Positions 1 to 5,863 of a stretch of DNA of 17,053 nucleotides are shown one piece after another. The translations under genes were made by a program, and so were the position numbers. Below the pieces are notes generated by a model that was given only the letters and a program-made list of their open reading frames with translations, had not been told where the DNA came from and made no database searches. Location: positions 1 through 17,053 of the forward strand of contig UQGD01000039.1 of assembly GCA_900540455.1 (NCBI GenBank). Reading direction: 5' to 3'. The stretch is from an uncultured Faecalibacterium sp. (lineage in GTDB: Bacteria; Bacillota; Clostridia; Oscillospirales; Ruminococcaceae). How positions within the stretch are numbered: the stretch's first letter is position 1; every line of letters starts with the position of its first letter.

Positions 1-440
1 GCCTTTGCCTTCTTGGCCAGGTCCATCTTGCCGGAGCAAGCACCGCACTCAGCCTCAGCACGCATCATCAGGTTCTGCTTGGTGCTGTCGGTGACGACCT
101 CACCCAGCAGCTCTGCGAAACGAGAAGCGTGATCAGCCTCCTCGTAAGCATAGCGCTTGTAAGCCTCAGCGATCTCAGGGTAGCCCTCGCGCTCAGCCAC
201 GCGGGACATTGCCAGGTACATGCCGACCTCGCTGCACTCACCCTCGAAGTTAGCGCGCAGGCCATCGATGATGTCCTGGGGCACGCCCTCAGCCTTGCCG
301 ATGCCCACAACGTGCTCGGTCACGTAGGTGTTGCCGGTCTTCTCCACGAAAGCAGAAGCGGGAGCCTTGCAGACGGGGCACTGCTCGGGGATGGAGCCTT
401 CAGCGATGTAGCCGCAAACGGTGCAAACAAACTTCTTCAT
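1..440 (-). CDS. Reverse rubrerythrin (NADH peroxidase type), C-terminus cut by window edge
   Basis: About 146 residues are visible; the 3' end lies outside the window. The N-terminus is a rubredoxin-like iron site with CxxC pairs at C6/C9 and C21/C24. A ferritin-like diiron domain follows, with an EGE motif near residues 67-69, an EEADH motif at 100-104 and an RAEAE segment near 128-131. Rubredoxin first and diiron second is the order of clostridial reverse rubrerythrins, which reduce hydrogen peroxide using electrons from NADH via rubredoxin and its reductase. The role is therefore cytoplasmic peroxide detoxification in an anaerobe. The ATG at 438-440 is chosen because GGAGG lies at 450-454 on the minus strand. 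Family members are about 180 residues, so roughly 35 are missing. The gene has its own promoter and follows uraA without a visible terminator between them. Confidence 0.92.
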   Translation of the reverse strand, partial: MKKFVCTVCGYIAEGSIPEQCPVCKAPASAFVEKTGNTYVTEHVVGIGKAEGVPQDIIDGLRANFEGECSEVGMYLAMSRVAEREGYPEIAEAYKRYAYEEADHASRFAELLGEVVTDSTKQNLMMRAEAECGACSGKMDLAKKAK

Positions 441-479
441 ATTGAAAAACCTCCAATTTAGTGATCTTTTTTATCTCCG

Positions 480-498
480 GCGGTGCGGGTTGCACCGC
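480..498 (-). other. Hairpin in the 5' leader of the reverse rubrerythrin mRNA
   Basis: GCGGTGC and GCACCGC form a 7-bp perfect stem with a 5-base loop, between the promoter and the ribosome binding site. No T-run follows, so it is not a terminator. It may stabilise the message or affect translation; that role is inference. Confidence 0.45.
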
Positions 499-513
499 TC
501 TGGTTCTGAGCTT

Positions 514-543
514 ATTATAATCGCCGATCGGTCGGTTAGTCAA
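514..543 (-). promoter_or_regulatory. Promoter of the reverse rubrerythrin gene
   Basis: On the minus strand TTGACT (538-543) and a perfect TATAAT (514-519) are 18 bases apart, a near-consensus sigma-A promoter. The spacer contains the palindrome CCGATCGG (524-531). An 8-base direct repeat, TTATTCTT, occurs twice (542-549 and 555-562), overlapping and just upstream of the -35 box. Confidence 0.8.
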
Positions 544-581
544 GAATAACTTTTAAGAATAATTCCTATTTAATAGTTTGT

Positions 582-1943
582 TTACACCTGCAGGTTGCTG
601 CTGGAAGGTGCGCCTGCACCATCGGCTGCGTCGAACTCATAGTCATTGCCGGGCAGCACTGCGTTGAGCAGAATACCCACCAGTGCAGCGATGGCCAGAC
701 CAGACAGATTGATGGTCACACCCAGCACATGGAAGCTCAGACCGCCCACCGAGTTGAAGCCCAGAGCGCAGACCAGGATCACTGCTGCAACGATCAGGTT
801 GCGGCTGTTGGTAAAGTCCACACGGTTCTCCACCACATTGCGCACGCCGATGGCAGAGATCATGCCGTACAGCACAAAGCTGATACCGCCAATGATACCC
901 GTGGGAATGGTGTTGATAACGGCCTCGAACTTGGGGCTGAAGCTCAGAACGATGGCCATGCCTGCCGCAATGCGGATGACCCGGGGATCGTAGATCTTGC
1001 TCAGAGCCAGCACACCGGTGTTCTCGCCGTAGGTGGTATTGGCGGGTCCGCCCAGCAGACCAGCCAGCGTAGTGGCCAGACCATCGCCCATCAGGGTGCG
1101 GTTCAGGCCGGGATCATTGATATAGTTATGGCCCACCGTTGCGCTGATGGCAGCCACGTCACCCACATGCTCCATCATGGTAGCCAGAGCAATGGGCAGG
1201 ATGGTGAACAGTGCGCTGATGAACTCCGGGCTGCCGTCGATGGCAAACAGACCCATGGACTCCTTATGCAGGGGCACGCCCAGCCAGCTGGCCTGTGCGA
1301 TCGCCTCAAAGTCCACCGCACCCGTTACCAGCGCCACTGCATAGGAGACCAGCACGCCGATCAGGATGGGCAGGATCTTGACCATGCCCTTGCCCCAGAT
1401 GTTGCACACCACCACAGTGCCCAGCGCAACAAAGGCCAGCAGCCAGTTGGACTGGCAGTTGGTGATAGCCGAGGGAGCCAGGATCAGGCCGATGGAAATA
1501 ATGATGGGGCCCGTGACCACCGGCGGGAAGAAACGCATGATCCGGCGAATACCGAAGGTGGAGATCAGCAGGCTGACCGCCAGATAGACAAGGCCGGAGA
1601 ATGCCACGCCCGCACAGGCGTAGGGCAGCATCTTGGTGTTGGACACCGTCAGGTTGCCGTTGGCATCTGCCAGCATCGGCGCCACGATGGAAAAACCGCC
1701 CAGGTATGCAAACGAAGAACCCAGGAAGGCCGGAACCTTGCCCTTGGTGATCAGATGGAACAGCAGCGTGCCCAGACCTGCGCACAGCAGCGTAGTCGAT
1801 ACGCTCAGGCCAGTGAGCAGAGGCACCAGCACCGTTGCACCAAACATAGCAAACATGTGCTGCACACCCAGCACCAGCATTCTGCCGGTGCCCAGCTGCC
1901 GGGCGTCGTATACGCCCTTGGAATAGTCGATCTTTTCGCTCAT
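582..1943 (-). CDS. uraA: Uracil permease, NCS2 family
   Basis: This 453-residue polytopic membrane protein belongs to the nucleobase:cation symporter-2 (UraA/PyrP) family, which imports uracil by proton symport for salvage. Visible hallmarks are the half-helix segment SSFAYLGGF near residue 77, the EHVG motif carrying the first uracil-binding glutamate (UraA Glu241 equivalent), and NTTYGENTG carrying the second (Glu290 equivalent). The length fits the family at about 430-460 residues. Xanthine permeases are a different NCS2 branch; the uracil assignment rests on overall resemblance and on the pyrimidine-like attenuator. The ATG at 1941-1943 is preceded by AGGAGG (1953-1958). The gene is monocistronic or reads through into the reverse rubrerythrin gene, since I see no terminator after its stop. 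Expression is probably set by the leader described separately. Confidence 0.93.
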   Translation of the reverse strand: MSEKIDYSKGVYDARQLGTGRMLVLGVQHMFAMFGATVLVPLLTGLSVSTTLLCAGLGTLLFHLITKGKVPAFLGSSFAYLGGFSIVAPMLADANGNLTVSNTKMLPYACAGVAFSGLVYLAVSLLISTFGIRRIMRFFPPVVTGPIIISIGLILAPSAITNCQSNWLLAFVALGTVVVCNIWGKGMVKILPILIGVLVSYAVALVTGAVDFEAIAQASWLGVPLHKESMGLFAIDGSPEFISALFTILPIALATMMEHVGDVAAISATVGHNYINDPGLNRTLMGDGLATTLAGLLGGPANTTYGENTGVLALSKIYDPRVIRIAAGMAIVLSFSPKFEAVINTIPTGIIGGISFVLYGMISAIGVRNVVENRVDFTNSRNLIVAAVILVCALGFNSVGGLSFHVLGVTINLSGLAIAALVGILLNAVLPGNDYEFDAADGAGAPSSSNLQV

Positions 1944-1995
1944 AGAATGATTCCTCCTTGCAGGGTCGGTGGGTATGGGTCAGGCCGCCGCGCCT

Positions 1996-2038
1996 AAAAA
2001 AAGAGGCATTGCCGGACGATACCGGCAGTGCCTCTTTT
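1996..2038 (-). terminator. Intrinsic terminator in the uraA leader (attenuator)
   Basis: On the minus strand a 16-bp stem (arms 2022-2037 and 2000-2015, one C-A mismatch) with a 6-base loop is followed by a run of seven T (1996-2002). It lies downstream of the uraA promoter and 52 bases upstream of the uraA start. No minus-strand gene ends here, because the upstream neighbour is divergent. Its only sensible job is to stop transcription before uraA, that is, attenuation. Confidence 0.85.
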
Positions 2039-2102
2039 AAAAAACACGGGTCCTCTCTCTGCTCAAAACGAAAGGGAAACGGGCCGACCCTGCGGTTGCC
2101 AT
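2037..2102 (-). CDS. Putative uraA leader peptide (21 aa)
   Basis: The ATG at 2100-2102 follows a purine-rich Shine-Dalgarno, GGGGGAGAGG (2106-2115). The frame reads 21 codons, beginning MATAGSARFP and ending SRERTRVF, and stops at TAA (2037-2039). The final A of the stop codon is the first base of the terminator stem. A ribosome reaching the stop would cover the 5' arm and block terminator formation. The late codons include a T-rich run (GTT TTT TAA), and earlier codons give TTTCCCTTTCGTTTT, suited to nucleotide-dependent polymerase pausing. Four of 21 residues are Arg (CGT, AGA, AGG, CGT), so arginyl-tRNA control is an alternative. The arrangement resembles the pyrBI and rph-pyrE leaders of enterobacteria. 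The sequence facts are direct; the function is inferred. Confidence 0.55.
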   Translation of the reverse strand: MATAGSARFPFVLSRERTRVF

Positions 2103-2135
2103 TGTCCTCTCCCCCTTTTCGTTCAAGCTCTGTGC

Positions 2136-2164
2136 ATTATACCAGAAAAACCGCCCCAGTGCAA
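2136..2164 (-). promoter_or_regulatory. uraA promoter
   Basis: On the minus strand a perfect -10 TATAAT (2136-2141) is preceded at a 17-base spacing by TTGCAC (2159-2164), a weak -35. Transcription would begin near 2129, giving a leader of about 185 bases that holds the leader peptide and the attenuator. Confidence 0.7.
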
Positions 2165-2290
2165 CTGTTTTAGACCGTTAGTGGCCGATAAAAATGCTTT
2201 TTGTCAAAAGACACCTTATATAACAGGCATCCTTGCAGTTTATCCAGGTTCTCCTCTCTTTTTTCCGGCTCTTTCTCTGCTGGGCAGAAC

Positions 2291-2300
2291 ATGGTACAAT
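2291..2300 (+). promoter_or_regulatory. Possible extended -10 promoter of the histidine kinase gene
   Basis: TACAAT (2295-2300) carries an upstream TG at the extended -10 position (ATGGTACAAT). No convincing -35 box is visible around 2272-2277. The start would be near 2307, about 30 bases before the kinase ATG. Confidence 0.4.
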
Positions 2301-2336
2301 ACAAGCAGCCGCACAGCAGGCCCAAAGGAGGAACAA

Positions 2337-4085
2337 ATGAAGAAGCAAACGATATTGGCGCAGATCGCCCCTCTGCTTTTGGCAGCAGCGCTGGCCTTGG
2401 CAGGCATCTGGCTGAACAGCCGGGCAGTCGTCCTGAAAAGCGGGCAGCCCCCACAAACCCAAACCCTCGCACAGGGCTGTGCGCTCACCGGCTGGCAGCA
2501 GATCAAGCCCGGGGTATGGCAGTTCCTTTTCCATACCGCTGCGGAAGAACCCCTGGCTCTTTTTTTAGCTGAACCAGGCCGCCCCACCGCCAACGGCCAG
2601 CCGATGCAGCCCTTGGGCGAAGAGTTCTTTCTGCTTTCCCCGGCCCAAGACCGCACCGTTGAGATCCTGCTGGAGCAGCCTTCCCGGCCGCAAACATGGG
2701 CCGTCGGCCTGCCCCAGATACAGCAGTCACTGGAGCTGCGGAGCATCCTGCAGCTGATGACCCTGACCGCTTTTATTACCATGGCAGCCGGAGTTATGGC
2801 ACTATTCCACTATAAACGTCAGTGGGAGTTGGGCTGTTTTTTGCTATACCTGGCGGTATTGTCCGGCTGGGGGCTGCTGGTAATGCTTGCGCCGTCCGGC
2901 GGGCCGCTGGCTTCAAAGCTGTTCCAGGGGTCATTCTTCCCCTTTGCAGTATTGGCCCCCGTGCTGCTCAGTATGGCTCTGACTGGGGTAGGACGTCCCA
3001 CCTCCCGGCATCAGATGCGCTTCGCCATTGCCGCCGGCATCGGCCTGCTGCTGGCCGGGTTATCCCCCTGGGGAGTGATACGTTTTACCGCCCTGACCGC
3101 CGGTATGTTCTATTGTGTGGCACTTCTGAGCAAGGCGCAGGAACAGCAGGTAGAAGGTGCAGGGCTGCTCCTGATGCCGTGTGCCATCACAGCGGGGCTG
3201 CGGGTATGGACCTTGCTGCCTGGGCTGCAAGCCGATTTTTTTATAGAGTCCTGGAGTTTTTACCTGATCCGCTGCTCCCGATTCTTTGATCTTCCGTTTG
3301 CGCTGGGATGCCTGGTCTTTGTATGCCGGCGGTTTGCGCTGCAATTTGACCGCACAGAACAGCTGGCCCGGGAACTGGATCTGCGGGTGACCCAACGCAC
3401 CCAAGCCTTGACCGAGGAGACCGAAGCACGCAAAAGCATGATGCTGAATATCTTCCACGACCTGCGCAGCCCGTTGTTTGCAGTAAGCAGCGGTCTGGAC
3501 ACCTTGGCCCGGGCACCGGAGGCCCTGCCCACCCTGCTGCCCGCCTTGCAGCAGCGGATGAATTTTGTGCGCAGCCTGACCGAGGATCTTTTTCTGGCCG
3601 CAAAGCTGGAACAAAAACAGCTTCTGCTCAATGAAGATCAGGTGCTTTTGAATGAGGCCGCCGCTGCCGTATGCGCCGCCTGTCAGCCCGAGGCAGAGAA
3701 AAAAGGCATCACACTGCACGCAGAGACGGCCACTCCGCTGCCTGTCTGGGGGGATCAGGTCCGGCTGCAACAGGTGGTGCAGAATCTCGTGACCAACGCC
3801 ATCCATTACACCCCTGTCGGCGGCAGTGTCCAGGTGACCTGCCGAGAATACGCAGGCAATGCTTTGGTCCGTGTACAGGATACCGGGTACGGCATTGCAC
3901 CGGAGGATCAAAAAGCGGTCTTTGACCGATACTTTCATACCACCGCACAAACCAAACATGACTCCACCGGCTTGGGCCTGACCATTGCCCAGGAGCTTGC
4001 CCGGCTGCACCATGGAGAGATCACACTGGAAAGCGAGTTGGGCAAAGGCAGCTGCTTCACGCTGGTCCTGCCTTCACTAAGCTGA
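2337..4085 (+). CDS. Multi-TM sensor histidine kinase (orphan)
   Basis: This 582-residue protein is probably a membrane sensor kinase. It has an N-terminal membrane segment (about 8-26), an extracytoplasmic stretch of roughly 110 residues, and about seven hydrophobic segments between 135 and 332, like 7TM-DISM kinases. A short coiled linker (about 337-365) leads to a HisKA domain with FHDLRSPL, phosphoacceptor His374. The ATPase domain shows an N box (NLVTNAIH, Asn483/Asn487), G1 (DTGYGIAP, Asp515), an F box (FDRYF) and G2 (GLGL, 545-548). All catalytic motifs look intact. The frame stays open further upstream, but the ATG at 2337 is chosen because AAAGGAGG (2324-2331) sits 5 bases before it and the preceding residues belong to the uraA leader region. 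No response regulator is adjacent. The ligand is unknown. Confidence 0.9.
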   Translation: MKKQTILAQIAPLLLAAALALAGIWLNSRAVVLKSGQPPQTQTLAQGCALTGWQQIKPGVWQFLFHTAAEEPLALFLAEPGRPTANGQPMQPLGEEFFLLSPAQDRTVEILLEQPSRPQTWAVGLPQIQQSLELRSILQLMTLTAFITMAAGVMALFHYKRQWELGCFLLYLAVLSGWGLLVMLAPSGGPLASKLFQGSFFPFAVLAPVLLSMALTGVGRPTSRHQMRFAIAAGIGLLLAGLSPWGVIRFTALTAGMFYCVALLSKAQEQQVEGAGLLLMPCAITAGLRVWTLLPGLQADFFIESWSFYLIRCSRFFDLPFALGCLVFVCRRFALQFDRTEQLARELDLRVTQRTQALTEETEARKSMMLNIFHDLRSPLFAVSSGLDTLARAPEALPTLLPALQQRMNFVRSLTEDLFLAAKLEQKQLLLNEDQVLLNEAAAAVCAACQPEAEKKGITLHAETATPLPVWGDQVRLQQVVQNLVTNAIHYTPVGGSVQVTCREYAGNALVRVQDTGYGIAPEDQKAVFDRYFHTTAQTKHDSTGLGLTIAQELARLHHGEITLESELGKGSCFTLVLPSLS

Positions 4086-4121
4086 TCTGCCATTTTGCGT
4101 TATATTTCAGGTTCTCATATC

Positions 4122-4160
4122 AAAAGGGGGAGGCCGGATCGGCCTCCCCCTTTTGTCTTT
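4122..4160. terminator. Bidirectional terminator between the kinase and GNAT genes
   Basis: A perfect 15-bp stem (4122-4136 with 4140-4154) with a 3-base loop is followed by TTTTGTCTTTT on the plus strand, and the arm supplies a T-run on the minus strand. It lies between two convergent genes and can end both the kinase transcript and the dgt-dnaG-rpoD-GNAT transcript. Confidence 0.92.
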
Positions 4161-4693
4161 TACAGCTCTCTGGCGTACTGGATCTCTGCCGCCGTACAGT
4201 AGCTCCGGCGCAGACCCGTAGGAGCAAAACCATGTTTTGTGTAAAAACGGCAGGCGCGGACATTCTCCTCAAATACCCACAGCATGATCTTTTTGTATCC
4301 TGCGGACTTTGCCTGCGCCAGTACCTTTTCAAGCAGCGGTCCGCCATATCCTCTGCCCCAGTTGTCCGGCAGGCTATGGATGCAGATCAGTTCTGCCCAG
4401 CCCTGGGTCTCCTCATCCCGGCTCGGCCCCCAAAACGCCATTGCATGGGGGGCATCGTCCAGAAACAGCAGCCAGCCTTCTATCAGACCGGCTGTCAGGA
4501 CCTGCGAATACATCGCCTCGTTTTTTGCAAGGGCGGTCAGCTGGTCCAACGTATCCTCCGGCAAGATCCCCCGGAAGGCGGTCCGCCAGGACTGTCGCTG
4601 GATATGGGCACAAAGGGCCGCATCCTTCTCCTGTGCCCGGCACAGGGTCTGTGCAGGAGAATATTCTGCGCCTTTCTCTGTCAATCGTTCCAT
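4160..4693 (-). CDS. GNAT family N-acetyltransferase
   Basis: This 177-residue protein has the GNAT fold signature. The acetyl-CoA pyrophosphate loop is GRGYGGPLL (R/Q-x-x-G-x-G/A type), followed by a helix and the strand KKIMLWVFEEN, then the C-terminal NVRACRFYTKHGF segment typical of the family. Members transfer acetyl groups from acetyl-CoA to amines of small molecules or proteins; the substrate cannot be read from sequence. The ATG at 4691-4693 is taken as start, with GAGGA about 10 bases upstream. A GTG eight codons earlier in the same frame is an alternative. The open frame extends far into rpoD but without coding character. The gene follows rpoD after 46 bases with no terminator, so it is probably the last gene of the dgt-dnaG-rpoD transcript. 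Confidence 0.85.
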   Translation of the reverse strand: MERLTEKGAEYSPAQTLCRAQEKDAALCAHIQRQSWRTAFRGILPEDTLDQLTALAKNEAMYSQVLTAGLIEGWLLFLDDAPHAMAFWGPSRDEETQGWAELICIHSLPDNWGRGYGGPLLEKVLAQAKSAGYKKIMLWVFEENVRACRFYTKHGFAPTGLRRSYCTAAEIQYAREL

Positions 4694-4739
4694 ATGGTTT
4701 GTTTCCTCATTTTGCACATTTTCTCTGTGGATTGTCTTG

Positions 4740-5819
4740 TCACTCCTCCAAATAGTCCCGCAAGCGCTTTGCCCGGCTGGGATGACGCAGCTTCCGGAGG
4801 GCTTTTGCCTCGATCTGGCGGACGCGCTCTCTGGTGACATGAAATTCCCGTCCCAGCTCCTCCAGTGTGCGCGCCCTGCCATCTTCCAGACCAAACCGCA
4901 GCAGCAGCACCCGCTCCTCCCGGGGCGTCAGGCTTTTTAACACGCAAAGCAGTTCCCGGCGCAGCAGCTGACGGCCCGCTTCGTCCACAGGGACGCCTGC
5001 CTGTTCGTCCTGGATAAAATCCTCCAGGTGCGCATCCTCTTCTTCCCCCACGGGGGTCTCCAGGCTGATGGGTTCCTGCGCCAGCTGCATCAATTCGCGC
5101 ACACGCTCCGGCGTCATTTCCAGCCGGACAGCGATCTCCTCCGCAGTCGGTTCCCGGCCATTGCAGCGCAGCAATTCCCCCGCTGTTTTTTTGACCCGGT
5201 TGATGCTTTCCACCAGATGCACCGGGATACGAATGGTCCGCCCCTGGTCTGCGATCGCCCGGGTAATGGCCTGCCGCACCCACCAGGTAGCATAGGTAGA
5301 GAATTTGAACCCACGGTCCGGCTCAAATTTTTCAGCTGCTTTCATCAGGCCCAGGTTTCCTTCCTGGATCAGGTCCAGGAAAGAAAGCCCCCGCCCTACA
5401 TACCGTTTTGCCACCGAGACCACCAGCCGAAGGTTGGCCTCGCTGAGGCGGCGGCGGGCATCCAGGTCGCCTGCCTGGGCTGCTTTTGCAAGCGCTGTCT
5501 CCTGCTGCGGAGTCAGCAGCGGCACCCGGCCGATCTCTTTCAGATAAGCCCGCACCGGGTCTTCCAGCGCCACTCCTTCGGCAGACAGTTCCCGGGCCAG
5601 ATCTGCGATCTGTCCCTCGTCCAGCACCGGAAGATCCGGCTGATCCTCCACCACGCGCACTCCACGGGCAGCCAGCGCCTCGTACAGAGCATCCAGCTGC
5701 GATACATCGTACTCCTGCTGGTCCATGGCTTGGCTGACCTGCTCCTCTGTAAGCAAGTGGCTGCGCGCTTGGCTGGCCAGCTGACCTGCCAGTTCGTCGG
5801 TCTGCGACAGTTTCTGCAT
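4740..5819 (-). CDS. rpoD: Primary RNA polymerase sigma factor (sigma-A/RpoD)
   Basis: The 359-residue protein is close in length to Bacillus SigA. In order it shows a short region 1.1-like N-terminus, region 1.2 (DPVRAYLKEIGRVPLLTPQQE), region 2 with NLRLVVSVAKRYVGRGLSF, DLIQEGNLGLMKA and FSTYATWWVRQAITRA (core binding, -10 recognition and melting), region 3, and region 4 with the helix-turn-helix ending VTRERVRQIEAKALRKLRHP. These are hallmarks of the housekeeping sigma factor, which directs RNA polymerase to TTGACA/TATAAT promoters like those found elsewhere in this window. ATG 5817-5819 is preferred, with GGGAG 9 bases upstream. A GTG at 5865-5867 overlaps the dnaG stop and would add 16 residues, but these are encoded by the Shine-Dalgarno region. 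The gene follows dnaG in the classic operon order. Confidence 0.96.
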   Translation of the reverse strand: MQKLSQTDELAGQLASQARSHLLTEEQVSQAMDQQEYDVSQLDALYEALAARGVRVVEDQPDLPVLDEGQIADLARELSAEGVALEDPVRAYLKEIGRVPLLTPQQETALAKAAQAGDLDARRRLSEANLRLVVSVAKRYVGRGLSFLDLIQEGNLGLMKAAEKFEPDRGFKFSTYATWWVRQAITRAIADQGRTIRIPVHLVESINRVKKTAGELLRCNGREPTAEEIAVRLEMTPERVRELMQLAQEPISLETPVGEEEDAHLEDFIQDEQAGVPVDEAGRQLLRRELLCVLKSLTPREERVLLLRFGLEDGRARTLEELGREFHVTRERVRQIEAKALRKLRHPSRAKRLRDYLEE

Positions 5820-5863
5820 CGTATGTTTCTCCCTTCCCTCCAGCCGGAGGAAAGGGCATAGGA

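Noticed and set aside
729..1997. 422-codon plus-strand open frame opposite uraA
   Set aside because: Composition is His/Gln/Asp-rich with no motif; the minus strand encodes a clear NCS2 permease.
1944..2135. Purine (guanine/xanthine) riboswitch in the permease leader
   Set aside because: The conserved purine-aptamer core is not present; the leader holds a peptide ORF and a terminator instead.
2028..2336. 103-codon upstream extension of the histidine kinase frame
   Set aside because: It covers the uraA leader and both promoters, lacks coding character, and a perfect Shine-Dalgarno marks the ATG at 2337.
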